DNA of 64,000 bases from CAYHVK01 sp964360255 (GCA_964360255.1 CAYHVK010000005.1:62001-126000), one strand, 5' to 3'; counted from the first letter of the stretch, positions 43,631 to 53,069 are shown. Notes: a model not told the origin generated them from the sequence alone. Numbers and translations are program-made.

Positions 43631-44719
43631 TTAGATTTCGTACATCAAGCTGGCAAGAAATGAAATCTGATCGTCTTCAACGTCAGTGCTGTCTTCACGG
43701 ATTACATCTTCATCAGCTTTGTCGAAACGGGCCTCGAACCAAGTTTGAAGACCTTCACCATGAGTCACGCCGTAAGTTCCAGTTAAAGAAGTCACTTTAA
43801 GATCCATTGGTGAGCCTACAGTTAGGATGCGCACACCCTCTTCGGCATTGTAATGTTCGATGCGGCCAGAAACGAATGAGTCATTGCTGATCGCATACTT
43901 TGCTGCGGCAGAAACGCCGAACCAATCAGCAGACTTTTGCGTACTATCAACTAGAATCGCTTTTTCTTCTTTACCCCATGTAAACTGACCTAAAGCTGCA
44001 AGTTTTGAATTGATAGCAAAAAGTGCATTCACATTATGAACCATTCTCTGGTTGCTCTCATTTGTACCTTGCTCTGGACCACCAATAAAGTTGTAGGCGA
44101 TATCGAATTTATCTGAAGGAGTGAAGCGAAGTTTAAGACCAAGTGTCTTGCTATCGTTTAGATCTTCTTCGGTATCCCAGCCATTAAGAACATATGCTGA
44201 GAGAGCCATGTTCTTTTTGTTGATAATATGAGCGCGGAGACCTTCATTCCAGTGTGGAACAGCGTACTTATATGTAAGTGAGTGAGAGAAATTCCAGTTG
44301 TTAACGGCTTTGAAACTTTCAGCTCCCATGTGTGAGTAGAAGCGACCGATATCAAAAGTCATACCTTTAAGCGCAGGAAGTGCGAATGATAGATAACCTT
44401 GAGTCAAAACATCACGCGCAACAGTGCCGTATACAGAATCTTTTAGATCGCCATAGCCAGCTTCAATGACGTAGCTGACTTCTTTAGTTGCTGAACCATT
44501 TACGCCAAGCTCAACTAAGTTCGTTGTGAACGAGTTGTGGTTGCGATCGTTTAAACGACCTGAGTTCTCATCTGTACCAGTCGCAGTTTCTGGGCTGTTC
44601 ATGTTGTACATGTAATAGCCTTCGTAATACGCATTCCAGTTCATTGTCGGTGCTGCGAATGCAGAAGCTCCAGAAAGCAAAAGTGCTGTCATTGCTGCTA
44701 ATTTTGTAAATGATGTCAT
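43631..44719 (-). CDS. Outer membrane beta-barrel porin (BBP2/OmpL-like)
   Basis: A 362-residue exported barrel with a signal peptide (cleavage near AFA-AP). The mature protein consists of alternating hydrophobic/hydrophilic beta-strands with many aromatic girdle residues (YYEGYYMYN, GQFTWGKEE). LSFALPALKGMTFDIGRFYSHMGAES and NWNFSHSLTYKYAVPHWNEGLR resemble the OmpL-like beta-barrel porin-2 family. The C-terminal strand ends with YEI rather than the usual Phe. GGAG six bases before the ATG gives good initiation. Divergent from the ten-gene TolQ/TolR operon over 247 bases. Confidence 0.82.
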   Translation of the reverse strand: MTSFTKLAAMTALLLSGASAFAAPTMNWNAYYEGYYMYNMNSPETATGTDENSGRLNDRNHNSFTTNLVELGVNGSATKEVSYVIEAGYGDLKDSVYGTVARDVLTQGYLSFALPALKGMTFDIGRFYSHMGAESFKAVNNWNFSHSLTYKYAVPHWNEGLRAHIINKKNMALSAYVLNGWDTEEDLNDSKTLGLKLRFTPSDKFDIAYNFIGGPEQGTNESNQRMVHNVNALFAINSKLAALGQFTWGKEEKAILVDSTQKSADWFGVSAAAKYAISNDSFVSGRIEHYNAEEGVRILTVGSPMDLKVTSLTGTYGVTHGEGLQTWFEARFDKADEDVIREDSTDVEDDQISFLASLMYEI

Positions 44720-44843
44720 GTGATCTCCTTATGACTCTAATAAAAATTTGGAATGCAGATCCTAACAAGTTTGTTTGTCGTATAAAGTTTTATGTTCAGA
44801 TGACGCGTATGCGACACTTTCGCGAGAACAAGCATTTCGAAAT

Positions 44844-44949
44844 TTGACAAACTGCGTTCTTAAATTCGCTTAAATTGATCGCGGCAAATTTACTTCCTTG
44901 ACAGGTCTAGTCGCTCCGTCGGGAAATCTAGACTCAAGTCATACTTGAT
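44844..44949 (+). promoter_or_regulatory. Candidate promoter region for the TolQ/TolR operon
   Basis: Two TTGACA hexamers lie upstream of the operon, at 44844-44849 and 44898-44903. Neither has a perfect -10 at 17 bases: the first has TAAATT boxes 11 and 21 bases further on, the second only weak candidates. A small inverted repeat GTCTAG...CTAGAC spans 44905-44933. AAGGGGAAG precedes the GTG start at 44967. The assignment of promoter activity to either hexamer is tentative. Confidence 0.3.
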
Positions 44950-44966
44950 TAACAAAGGGGAAGTCA

Positions 44967-45665
44967 GTGGAACTGTTTGGGAAAATCGCACTCGCATTCG
45001 AACACGGTGGAATTTGGATGTATCCAATTCTTCTCGTACAGATGGCATCAATCGCAATTATGGCTGAGCGCGCTTATACGCTCTACTTCAAACGCAAAAC
45101 TAACCAAAAAGCGTTTGCAGCCAGTTTCGAATCTATGATTCGCAAAGGCCGCGTAGAAGAAGCGATCGATACAGCTAAAACTCAAACAACCAATAATCCT
45201 GTCGCAAATGCGATCGTTGCTGGTGGCCAAGCCGCTTTAGGTTTTGGTGGTCGTGATGAAATTCAAGGCCGCATGGATGAAGTTCTTTTAGAAGAAAATT
45301 TCAAGGCTGAAAAACGTATCGGTTTCTTAGCTATGATGGGTAACGTTTCGACGTTGATTGGTCTACTCGGTACGATCACGGGTATGATTAAGTCTTTCGG
45401 TGCTGTGAGTATGGCGAGCCCAGCTGAAAAAGCTTCTCTTTTATCTGCCGGTATTTCTGAAGCAATGAACTGTACAGCCTACGGTTTGATCGTTGCGATT
45501 CCGGCCCTTCTTGCTTATGCGATTCTTCAGAACCGTGCGAACACAGTGAATGAAGATCTCAATCAAGGTGCATTAAAAGTATTTAACTGGCTCAGCTACA
45601 GCTTCGAAAATATGACAGCTCGTCCAGTGCAAAAAGAGACACGTACTACTGAGGCGAATGCCTAG
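44967..45665 (+). CDS. TolQ/ExbB/MotA-like proton channel protein (AglR-like)
   Basis: A 232-residue inner-membrane protein with three membrane helices (about 16-36, 128-150, 165-190). It has the TolQ/ExbB signature GLLGTITGMIKSFGAVSMASPAEKASLLSAGISEAMNCTAYGLIVAIPAL (seen as GLLGTITGMIKSF, then GISEAMNCTAYGLIVAIPA), including the Thr lining the proton path. It would form the stator with the two TolR-like proteins encoded next, as AglR does with AglQ and AglS in Myxococcus gliding. The GTG start follows a GGGGAAG. It is the first gene of a ten-gene operon ending with a VWA lipoprotein. Confidence 0.9.
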   Translation: MELFGKIALAFEHGGIWMYPILLVQMASIAIMAERAYTLYFKRKTNQKAFAASFESMIRKGRVEEAIDTAKTQTTNNPVANAIVAGGQAALGFGGRDEIQGRMDEVLLEENFKAEKRIGFLAMMGNVSTLIGLLGTITGMIKSFGAVSMASPAEKASLLSAGISEAMNCTAYGLIVAIPALLAYAILQNRANTVNEDLNQGALKVFNWLSYSFENMTARPVQKETRTTEANA

Positions 45666-45673
45666 GAGACTTT

Positions 45674-46132
45674 GTGCAAGGTCATAATAAAAAGAATCTT
45701 GATTTTGAACTGAACCTGATTCCGTTTATTGATTTGCTGTCTGTCTGCATTTGTTTTCTTCTTTTAACTGCAGTGTGGATTCAAATTGGCTCAATGGAAG
45801 TGAAGCAGGCGATTGGTGGACAATCGGCGGCTGAAACGACTAAGAAGCCAACGCTTTGGGTTCATTTAAGTCCTGAGGGTGAGCTCAATCTTAATTTACA
45901 AGATGCGGCTCGCGTGCCGGCAAGACTTCGTAAAGCTTTAGTTAAGACAACCGAAGGCAAAATGAATTTGGCTCAATTTTCAACCTGGCTGGCCAGTGTG
46001 AAAGAGGTAGAGCCGTCAATTTCTACAGCTTTAATTCAACCTAAAGCTGGGACAGCCTACGAATCTATTATAGATGTGATGGATCAACTAAAGAAAAATG
46101 GTCTCACTGATCTGGGCGTGGTGCCGCTATGA
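45674..46132 (+). CDS. TolR/ExbD-like protein, first copy
   Basis: A 152-residue protein with one N-terminal transmembrane helix (about 17-37, LIPFIDLLSVCICFLLLTAVW) carrying the conserved membrane Asp needed for proton coupling in TolR/ExbD. The periplasmic part has the WVHLSPEGELNL strand and a C-terminal helix. The GTG start follows AGGAG. It lies 8 bases after the TolQ-like gene and its end overlaps the second TolR-like gene by ATGA. Two TolR-like proteins per TolQ-like protein is the arrangement known for AglQ/AglS in Myxococcus. Confidence 0.88.
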   Translation: MQGHNKKNLDFELNLIPFIDLLSVCICFLLLTAVWIQIGSMEVKQAIGGQSAAETTKKPTLWVHLSPEGELNLNLQDAARVPARLRKALVKTTEGKMNLAQFSTWLASVKEVEPSISTALIQPKAGTAYESIIDVMDQLKKNGLTDLGVVPL

Positions 46133-46644
46133 AGTCTTCAATCACTTTAATTGCGTCATCAAGTCTACTCGAGAAAACAGCCTTACACAGTTCGCTTGGT
46201 GGTCATTCTATCATTCGCCCTCAAGGCTCTGATCGCAAAAAATCAATTGTCGCGGACCTTTTGTTAACGGCGCTGATTGATGCTTTTTCGATTCTCGTGA
46301 TCTTTCTTTTGATGAGTTTCTCGTCTGGCGAAATGCTTTTTGTAAGCAAAGGCCAAGAATTACCGAAAGCCTCCCACGCTGCGGTACTTGAGCGTAATAC
46401 TTTAATCAAAATTGAAAACGACAGACTTTATTTAGAAGACAAAGAAGTGGCTCTAGCTGATATCGTTACGGCTTTATTACAAGCTCGTAAAGAGTGGGCA
46501 GATTTGCACGCGGGACAGGAGTTCCCAGGCATTTTGACTATTCAAGCTGATCGCCGAATTAAATTCGAGCAAATCAGCCAAGTGATTCAGGCTTCAAGCC
46601 ACGCTGGGTTTAGCGATATTAAGTTCGCAGTTATTGCGAAATAA
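46129..46644 (+). CDS. TolR/ExbD-like protein, second copy
   Basis: A 171-residue protein with a longer N-terminal cytoplasmic segment (about 40 residues, including GGHSIIRPQGSDRKKS) and one membrane helix (44-64) with the conserved Asp in LLLTALIDAFSILVIFLLM. The periplasmic part has KIENDRLYLEDKEVAL and LTIQADRRIKFEQISQVIQASSHAGF (written here as LTIQADRRIKF and SQVIQASSHAGF), typical of ExbD/TolR. Coupled by ATGA to the first copy. The 3' end is followed directly by an inverted copy of the gene-end repeat and a 92-base gap. Confidence 0.88.
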   Translation: MKSSITLIASSSLLEKTALHSSLGGHSIIRPQGSDRKKSIVADLLLTALIDAFSILVIFLLMSFSSGEMLFVSKGQELPKASHAAVLERNTLIKIENDRLYLEDKEVALADIVTALLQARKEWADLHAGQEFPGILTIQADRRIKFEQISQVIQASSHAGFSDIKFAVIAK

Positions 46645-46657
46645 AAGGTGCCCGGTT
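46642..46657. repeat. Short gene-end repeat, copy 3 (inverted)
   Basis: TAAAAGGTGCCCGGTT is the exact reverse complement of the 16-base core of the repeats at 1055-1072 and 41572-41589. It includes the stop codon of the second TolR-like gene. Unlike the other two it does not lie between convergent genes but within the operon, in the only intergenic gap longer than 20 bases. Confidence 0.55.
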
Positions 46658-46736
46658 GTGAATCGGTGCTGCGACCTGACATAGATTTGAAGTTTTGTGC
46701 TTGCCGATGAGGGCTCGCACTATGGGGGACTAGAAT

Positions 46737-49709
46737 ATGAGACGTAAATATTTAGCCTATTTAATTGGCCTAGTTACAACCGGTGCCTTGTTGGCTACGG
46801 CTCCCGCATATACAGCTGACACGAACACCGCTGCTCGCGATCTTATGATAGATAAATTAAATAGAGTGGTTTCAGCTCTGCCTGAAAGTGATCCGGCACG
46901 TGTTGGTGTAACTTTACGTTTAGCTGATCTATTAAGTGAGCGCGCTCGTTCGGCTTATAAAAATGAACTCAGTGGTGACGGATCGGGAGCCAATAGTGCT
47001 GTGACGAAAAAAGACCGCGATAGTGCTCTTAGACATTATCGTGAGGCTCTTCCTGCATTAAAAGGGGAGGCTAAAGGCCGCGTTTTGATTCAAATGGGTC
47101 ATCTTCAGCAAATGAATGGGGATGAGGCTGCAGCTTTAAAAACTTATACAGAAATTTCTCGCTCTGATTACGCTGATGAAATTCGTGCAGAAGCTGAACT
47201 CTCAATGGGTGATGCTCACTTCTTAAAGCGCCGCTTTAAAGAAGCTCAGCAAAATTATGAACTCACTCTCACTCGTAATGGTAAGACCGCTAAGGGCTAC
47301 GCCACCTACAGATTAGCTTGGACTCATCATTATCAAGGTCAAGTGGCTCAATCGATTGCTTTGTTAGAGAAAATTTTAACAACTCCTGCTTTGCTCACTC
47401 GTTCAGCACAAATTGAAGTCATCGAGCCCGATGCTCAGTTTCAAGAAGAAGTATCGCGCGATCTTGTGACTTTTGTTGTAGCTAATAATGGTGGTTTAAC
47501 AGAAGCGCAGAAAATTTATGAACTCAGCCCAGAAAAGGCTCGCTTAAGTCACGTGTTCTTTATGGCCACTGAACTTGAGCGCTTAGGTCATAAAAAAGCC
47601 AGCACTGATGTTTATCTCTTTGTTTTAAAAAATGAATCTCGCGCACCATTTAAATTAGAAGGCCTCGTGCGTGTGGCGCAGCTCGAGATGGAGCAGAAAC
47701 AAATCGAGCCGTCTTTGTTGAACTACGAAAAAGCCATTTCTATGTGGCCAGAAGTTTGCCCGGTTTCAGTTACAGATGATTTGCGCTGTAAAGAAGTCGC
47801 ATCGCGCCTGAAGAACTACATTATTGACTGGCACAAGCTAGAGAAGACAGCGCCAAGTGAAGAACTGCAAAAAGCTTACGCTATCTATCTCAATACATTT
47901 AAAGAGGGTGATCTTTTTGTTCAAGGTTCACTTGTGGCCCGCAATCGCCAAGATTACGTACAGAGCACAAAATGGCTTGAAGCTGCAGTACAGGCTTATT
48001 TAAGTAAAACTCCTGTTGATGCTGAAAAAGTTGAGACAACATTACTTGCTCAAATCGAAACGGCAGAGCTCGCTAAAGATAAAGCTATGCATTTACAGGC
48101 TTTACAGAATTACCTCGCGCTCAGCGTGAAGAGATCTCGTGCTTTAGATGTTGAGTATCAAATTGCAAAACTCACTTATGATAGTGGTGATTATCAAAAA
48201 GCCAGCGAGCAGCTTCGTGCTGTAGCTTTATCGAAGGCCGCAGGCACAGCTTCTCTTCATATGACGGCTGCCGAATTATCACTGGATGCTTTGGCTCTCT
48301 TAAAAGACAATGCGAAAATTAAAGTTTGGGCCAATGAGTATGCCGCTCGATTTACTGCGCAAAAAGCTGAATTCGTTAAAGTCGCTTCTAAAGCGGGTAT
48401 TAATGAGTCAGCAGCACTTTCAACAACAGCGCCAGCTGCGGCGCTTTTATCTCTTGTAGCTGTTGATTTCTCATCTTTAAGTAATGACGACAAAGTTCTT
48501 TTCTTAAAGAACAAAATAATTTTGTTAGAGAAGACACAGAACTGGCAAGAGGCTCGCTTAACTGTAGATACGCTACTAGCCACGCCGAATTTAGCCACGG
48601 TAGATCGTGATTTTGCTTTAGAGCATAAAGCAGACCTTGCTGAATTGGTTTTAGATTTCAAAACTGCTTATGCGGCTTTGAAACAGCAAAATACAAAAGC
48701 CTCACTTTACCGCTTAGCTTTATTGGCTGATTTGGCGAATGAAGATGCGCTACCGTATTTAACGGCTCAACTTGAAAAGACGAGCGATGAGAGCGAGAAA
48801 CTGAGTCTTGCTTCTAAAATTATTCTCGATTCTAAAAATCCTGAAAAAGAGTGGATGCGTTTAAAAGCTGTGTTTCAAAAACATCCTGACCGTTATGCAG
48901 ATTTAGCTCAGGCTATTTTTGCAAAAACGAAGAGCAAGACACTTGTGACAGCAGTTAAATCGAATGCTTCATTAAAGGCGACTGAAGGTTATCGTATTAT
49001 CGTTCGTGAAGATATTTTCGATCGTTATGAGAAGCTGAATGCAGATTTAGCGGCGCAGACTATTCAATCAGATAATGATAAAAAGCTCGCGCAATCCATT
49101 CGCGCTCGAGTTAAAGCCCTCGATGTGGCTAACCAAATGGCTCAAGATTCAATTCAGCTCGGTGATTTCACTTCGCAAGTTTTAACTTTAAGTTTAGTGG
49201 CTCGCGAAGAGCAGCGCTTTTATAGCGAACTTATTGGTCTTCCGATTCCGCAAGGTTTAACACCTGAAGAAGAAGGTCAGTATATGTCTATGCTTTCTGA
49301 ACAAGCCGGGCCTCACCGTATTAAAGCTGAAGATGTAACTGCGAAAGTAAAAAGTTTCTGGGCTGAAGGTTCTGCTTTTGAAGCACTCACGCAGAACTAT
49401 GCAAAAGCAGATTCTCAGGCTCGCAGTCTCTTAAAGCGCGAGATTCAACTTCTTACATCGCTGGCTGAAGAGCCGCGTAAAGCTCAGTTGGCAGCGGTAC
49501 TGACGGCTCCTGAACAGCAAGCGATGACGGTGGCCGGAATTGAAGGCGCTCGTGATGACCTTCGCCGTGACCCAATGAACAAGCAGAAGATTGCCGCTTT
49601 AATTAATTTAGAAAAACAATCAGGTGGCGACGCAATGGTGAGCTACTTAGAGCAAAGAATGAAAAATCTTGAACCTTCAGCTGGAGTTAAAAATGAAACA
49701 GCTTTCTAG
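46737..49709 (+). CDS. Large periplasmic TPR-repeat protein (Glt-like)
   Basis: A 990-residue exported protein with a signal peptide (about residues 1-27, ending APAYTA). It is almost entirely alpha-helical and built from tetratricopeptide-like helix pairs (for example RHYREALPALKGEAKGRVLIQMGHLQ in pieces: HYREALPAL and AAALKTYTEISRSDYADE, FKEAQQNYEL, AQSIALLEKILTTP). It has no transmembrane segment after the signal. In Myxococcus and Bdellovibrio gliding clusters, long TPR proteins (GltE, GltI, AglT) lie in the periplasm and link motor to outer membrane. The sequence itself gives only the repeat architecture; the parallel is by operon position. The 3' end overlaps the next gene by 17 bases. 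Confidence 0.82.
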   Translation: MRRKYLAYLIGLVTTGALLATAPAYTADTNTAARDLMIDKLNRVVSALPESDPARVGVTLRLADLLSERARSAYKNELSGDGSGANSAVTKKDRDSALRHYREALPALKGEAKGRVLIQMGHLQQMNGDEAAALKTYTEISRSDYADEIRAEAELSMGDAHFLKRRFKEAQQNYELTLTRNGKTAKGYATYRLAWTHHYQGQVAQSIALLEKILTTPALLTRSAQIEVIEPDAQFQEEVSRDLVTFVVANNGGLTEAQKIYELSPEKARLSHVFFMATELERLGHKKASTDVYLFVLKNESRAPFKLEGLVRVAQLEMEQKQIEPSLLNYEKAISMWPEVCPVSVTDDLRCKEVASRLKNYIIDWHKLEKTAPSEELQKAYAIYLNTFKEGDLFVQGSLVARNRQDYVQSTKWLEAAVQAYLSKTPVDAEKVETTLLAQIETAELAKDKAMHLQALQNYLALSVKRSRALDVEYQIAKLTYDSGDYQKASEQLRAVALSKAAGTASLHMTAAELSLDALALLKDNAKIKVWANEYAARFTAQKAEFVKVASKAGINESAALSTTAPAAALLSLVAVDFSSLSNDDKVLFLKNKIILLEKTQNWQEARLTVDTLLATPNLATVDRDFALEHKADLAELVLDFKTAYAALKQQNTKASLYRLALLADLANEDALPYLTAQLEKTSDESEKLSLASKIILDSKNPEKEWMRLKAVFQKHPDRYADLAQAIFAKTKSKTLVTAVKSNASLKATEGYRIIVREDIFDRYEKLNADLAAQTIQSDNDKKLAQSIRARVKALDVANQMAQDSIQLGDFTSQVLTLSLVAREEQRFYSELIGLPIPQGLTPEEEGQYMSMLSEQAGPHRIKAEDVTAKVKSFWAEGSAFEALTQNYAKADSQARSLLKREIQLLTSLAEEPRKAQLAAVLTAPEQQAMTVAGIEGARDDLRRDPMNKQKIAALINLEKQSGGDAMVSYLEQRMKNLEPSAGVKNETAF

Positions 49710-50004
49710 ACAGCTATCGAGTCAGTTAATCACGGGTGCCCTCATTCTGTTTGTTGCACACACGGGTTTAGCAGCAGACGCGCCAGCAGTGATGCCAGCC
49801 CCGGCAAGTACACCGTCGAGCGTAGTAACTAAAAAAGCCGCAGACTCGCAAGTGAACGTGAGTTTCGATGAACTTTTGATTCAAGGTCAGTATCACTTCT
49901 CAGATGAAGCGGTTGTGACGGTTGAAGATGATAAAGTTTTAGATGCCCTTTTAGGTGTTAGAAAAGATTTTAAAGATCGTATTAAGCAGTCGTCTACTCG
50001 CTAA
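49693..50004 (+). CDS. Small secreted protein, GltF-like position
   Basis: A 103-residue protein with a signal peptide (residues 1-28, ending GLAA) and an Ala/Pro/Ser-rich segment, then a compact part with VSFDELLIQGQYHFSDEAVVTVEDDKVLDALLGVRKDFKDR. I recognise no domain. I chose the ATG at 49693, with GGAG six bases upstream and inside the end of the TPR gene. An in-frame TTG at 49669 would add eight residues before the signal. Its position between a TPR protein and an AgmX/PglI protein matches gltF in Myxococcus, which is only a positional argument. Confidence 0.6.
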   Translation: MKQLSRQLSSQLITGALILFVAHTGLAADAPAVMPAPASTPSSVVTKKAADSQVNVSFDELLIQGQYHFSDEAVVTVEDDKVLDALLGVRKDFKDRIKQSSTR

Positions 50005-50031
50005 AAGAATTTTTTGTTCGAGGAGTTTATT

Positions 50032-51159
50032 TTGAGCGCACAGCAAAAAACAGAAGTTAAAAATCTAGTGATCGAAGATTCGAAGGGTAATGCTCTTCGG
50101 ATGATGCGATGGCAGGGTGAAACTCTTTTCTTGATTCAGCGTCATGACCGTCGCCGTCTTGAAGTGGTGACAAGCACTGAAGATCTTCAGAAACAAAACA
50201 TTAAATTCGACTTGATTCAGAAAATTGAAAATGAAGCTCAGCTCACGAAGGGATTAGCTCTTCCGCGCTCGCATCAACTTAGATTGGTGAAATCTGATCC
50301 GCCGGTAGTGCTAGCAAAGCCTGAAGTCTCTAAGAACGAACATTACTTTCAAATGCTTTTTGGTTTTTTGATTATTTTCGGTTTTGCTTTTCAATGGGCT
50401 GTTAAATTTGTCCCGCCGCCAACTGAATCGATGCAAAAAGAGCTTGAGCGCCAGATGGTGAAGATTGTGAAGCCTAAAACACCTGTGCAGCGTACAACTC
50501 CTGATGCGAACGTGAACATGGTGAAGAATTCTCCGCAAAAAGTAACTTTAAAGAGAATGGGCGCTTTAGCCGTTCTCGGAAGTCTTAAAACTTCGACGCA
50601 AAAAGGTGGACTCAATCTTGGTGCGGCTCAAACTAGTCGCGGTATCGGTCTTGGTGGAACACAAGGCAGCGGAGGAGTTCAGTCCTCTATTTATGCTAAA
50701 GGTTTAGTGGCGGCCCCACTCGGTACGGGCGGAAATGTTCAAGGCGCCGGCGGTTACGGAACAAAAGGCAAAGGCGGCGGCCAAGCTGGTTACGGAGCCA
50801 CAACTCTTGTTGGCTCGGCCGGTACAGAAGCGATTCCGCTGGGTCGAGATGCCATCGTTGGCGGTGGTCTTGATCGCGAGGCCATTGCCGAAGTGGTTCG
50901 TCGTAACCAAGGTCAAGTAATGTTCTGTTACGAGCAAGGTTTACAAGTAGACCCGAAACTCGCGGGTCGCGTCGCTATCAAATGGGTGATCGATGGCAAC
51001 GGCCAGGTGAAGGCCGCTGGTGTCGAGAATACCACCCTCAATTCAAAAATTATTGAAGATTGTATTATCAGTCGCTTGAAGTCTTGGAGATTTCCGCTCC
51101 CGCAAGGTGGCGTTGAAGTTTCTGTGTCGTATCCATTTATGCTGAAACGTGCAGGGTAG
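50032..51159 (+). CDS. AgmX/PglI C-terminal domain protein (TonB-like, GltG-like)
   Basis: A 375-residue protein. The N-terminal 105 residues form a cytoplasmic domain, followed by one membrane helix (about 107-127, FQMLFGFLIIFGFAFQWAVKF), a proline-rich periplasmic piece (PPPTE, KPKTPVQRTTP), a long glycine-rich linker (about 195-275) and a C-terminal domain with GGLDREAIAEVVRRNQGQVMFCYE (read as GGLDREAIAEVV and QVMFCYEQGL), GRVAIKWVIDGNGQVKAA and SWRFPLPQGGVEV. This is the AgmX/PglI family, related to TonB C-terminal domains. It should carry energy from the stator to outer-membrane parts. The TTG start at 50032 follows GAGGAG; a TTG at 50014 lies ahead of it. Confidence 0.88.
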   Translation: MSAQQKTEVKNLVIEDSKGNALRMMRWQGETLFLIQRHDRRRLEVVTSTEDLQKQNIKFDLIQKIENEAQLTKGLALPRSHQLRLVKSDPPVVLAKPEVSKNEHYFQMLFGFLIIFGFAFQWAVKFVPPPTESMQKELERQMVKIVKPKTPVQRTTPDANVNMVKNSPQKVTLKRMGALAVLGSLKTSTQKGGLNLGAAQTSRGIGLGGTQGSGGVQSSIYAKGLVAAPLGTGGNVQGAGGYGTKGKGGGQAGYGATTLVGSAGTEAIPLGRDAIVGGGLDREAIAEVVRRNQGQVMFCYEQGLQVDPKLAGRVAIKWVIDGNGQVKAAGVENTTLNSKIIEDCIISRLKSWRFPLPQGGVEVSVSYPFMLKRAG

Positions 51160-51168
51160 GAGAACCTT

Positions 51169-52308
51169 ATGCCAAGTTTATTTAAAAGTGTTTTGAGTTT
51201 AATGTGTATTTTCGCAATGGGTACAGCGGTGACGTTGACGGGTTGTAAGCAAGATCCTCTCGAGGGGTTTGATGGGTCTATTCGCAAACCAATTCCGCCA
51301 ACGAAGAAACCTGAAGGCGGCGCTAAATCTGACGACTTAATCATCGATGCCAACGATATGTACGACACACGTGAAGGTGCAAAACTTCAAATTGGTATCA
51401 GCGGTCACATTACCTTACCAGGTCGAACTTTTACAATCGCGATCCGTAATGCAGAAAGCTTTCCTGGAGCGGTTTATGATCCGACGACTCAGCTTTTAAC
51501 TTGGGATGTGCCGCAAGATTATGTGAAGAATGCTGATTACGACCTGATTCAGATGACGGTTTATATCGCAACCAATGATGAACCCATTCTCTACAATGAA
51601 AAAGTTGTTCATGTACGTATTTTCAGAAATGTTGAGCGCCCAGAAATCGTATCTATCGGCACTTTAGGCGAAATCGAAGAAGAAGATGCTGAGCGTTTTG
51701 AAGTGGTGGTAAGAAGCGCCGATGAACTGTCTAAGCCGACAATCGTTGTTGTGCCGGTGAGCTCATATAATAGTGGTGCCGGTTTTATCTCTGTTCAATC
51801 GGGCCCGGCTCGTGACCCGGTCGATCCTACGCTTTGGACTTTCTCATTATCAGTGAGTCTCTATGATCAAGAAGTGACGAAGAAAACAGAAAAACTCAGC
51901 TTCGGTATACAAGCGACATCATCAATGGGAATGCAGTCCTTGGTGGCTGATTCATCATTCGTTGCACGCACTAAATTGGCGAAGCCTGAAACAACTTGGG
52001 ATTCTTACCCGAATATTAAATTTAAAAAGGGGGAGCGCAAAGTTCACATGTTTGCGGTTTATGACCCTAAATTTGAAGGCGAAATTACAGTGGACACCAC
52101 TGAAGTTTGCAAAAACTTAGTGGGCGCGATCTGCTCTTGTGATCTCACGGCTGGTATGCAGCAGTGTTCAATTGATTGGACACCGACGGCCGCTGGTAAA
52201 TTCAGCATTTATACGACCGTAACAAATGAAATGAGTCTCGGCGCGAAAAAATACGAAACAGAAACGACCATCAGCCGCAGTCTTGAAGTTCTGGAAGGTG
52301 CACGATGA
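51169..52308 (+). CDS. Predicted lipoprotein with beta-rich (cadherin/Ig-like) domains
   Basis: A 379-residue lipoprotein: lipobox TLTGC (Cys about 25) after a hydrophobic signal, an acidic Lys/Pro linker (PIPPTKKPEGGAKSDD), then two or more beta-sandwich-like domains. The first has GREFT-like GISGHITLPGRTFTIAIRNAESFPGAVYDPTTQLLTWDVP (here only ITLPGRTFTIAIRN and LLTWDVPQDY), similar to cadherin/putative-Ig repeats. C-terminal cysteines (CKNLVGAICSC, MQQCSIDW) could form disulfides. It probably sits on the periplasmic face of the outer membrane. It follows the AgmX/PglI gene by 9 bases and overlaps the barrel gene by ATGA. Confidence 0.75.
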   Translation: MPSLFKSVLSLMCIFAMGTAVTLTGCKQDPLEGFDGSIRKPIPPTKKPEGGAKSDDLIIDANDMYDTREGAKLQIGISGHITLPGRTFTIAIRNAESFPGAVYDPTTQLLTWDVPQDYVKNADYDLIQMTVYIATNDEPILYNEKVVHVRIFRNVERPEIVSIGTLGEIEEEDAERFEVVVRSADELSKPTIVVVPVSSYNSGAGFISVQSGPARDPVDPTLWTFSLSVSLYDQEVTKKTEKLSFGIQATSSMGMQSLVADSSFVARTKLAKPETTWDSYPNIKFKKGERKVHMFAVYDPKFEGEITVDTTEVCKNLVGAICSCDLTAGMQQCSIDWTPTAAGKFSIYTTVTNEMSLGAKKYETETTISRSLEVLEGAR

Positions 52309-53069
52309 AAATCAATGCTTTAATTATTATGCTTTTATTGATCTCAAATTCGGCAATGGCGCAGTCGACAACGACGGAAACAACGACTCCCGCTGCTGCT
52401 AACGATAGCCTCTTAAAGGATTTTGATTCTTTAAGCGGCAACGATGTGCTGATGGATCGTGGCAACGTACTTTCGCCTGAGATTAAAACTCAAATCGTGC
52501 AAAACCGTATCGTAAAACGCATTAAACGATTTGAATTCAATCCCCAATACTCGAATGTGTTTGGCGGGAATCCTTACGTAAATACAAATATGTTGGGTCT
52601 TGCGACTCAGTTTCATTTTAATTATCGTTGGTCTTTGGGTCTTCGCTATGACTACGCTTTCAATGAGCTGAATAACGAAGGTAAAACGATGGCGAAGCAA
52701 CGGATTCCGGTTCGTGATTCGACGGGTACAATCGTTGGTTTTGAACCCACTATACCGGCCGTTGATTTTATCAAGCAATCTTATATGGCCACTGTGAATT
52801 GGTACCCGATTTACGGAAAATTCAGTCTCTATGATATGGGTGTTGTTCATTTTGATGCTTACGCCCTAGCGGGTGGTGGGCAAGTTGAATTGGCATCAGG
52901 TAACAGTGACGCATTAACAGCGGGAGCGGGAATGGCCTTCTGGTTTTCGCAACATCTCACTTCACGTATTGAGGTGCGCTGGATGGGTTATGAAGCTCAG
53001 CCGTATGTTGGTAAAAATGAAGATGTGGACCTCACCATGGGAACTCTTTCATTGGGATATCTATTATGA
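52305..53069 (+). CDS. Outer membrane beta-barrel protein of the operon
   Basis: A 254-residue exported protein with signal peptide (cleavage near AMA-QS, residue 19). After a helical segment (residues 30-70) comes a small barrel of about eight strands with alternating residues, for example FHFNYRWSLGLRYDYAF, SYMATVNWYPIYGKFSLYD, FDAYALAGGGQVEL and TSRIEVRWMGYE. The protein ends LGYLL. In gliding clusters of Myxococcus, GltA, GltB and GltH are outer-membrane barrels of this size, and its place in the operon fits such a part. The ATG overlaps the lipoprotein gene stop, and its own stop overlaps the next ATG. Confidence 0.78.
   Translation: MKINALIIMLLLISNSAMAQSTTTETTTPAAANDSLLKDFDSLSGNDVLMDRGNVLSPEIKTQIVQNRIVKRIKRFEFNPQYSNVFGGNPYVNTNMLGLATQFHFNYRWSLGLRYDYAFNELNNEGKTMAKQRIPVRDSTGTIVGFEPTIPAVDFIKQSYMATVNWYPIYGKFSLYDMGVVHFDAYALAGGGQVELASGNSDALTAGAGMAFWFSQHLTSRIEVRWMGYEAQPYVGKNEDVDLTMGTLSLGYLL

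Noticed and set aside
46645..46736. Terminator splitting the TolQ/TolR operon
   Set aside because: The inverted repeat copy here gives only half a hairpin and has no T-run on the plus strand, so it is not good evidence of termination.
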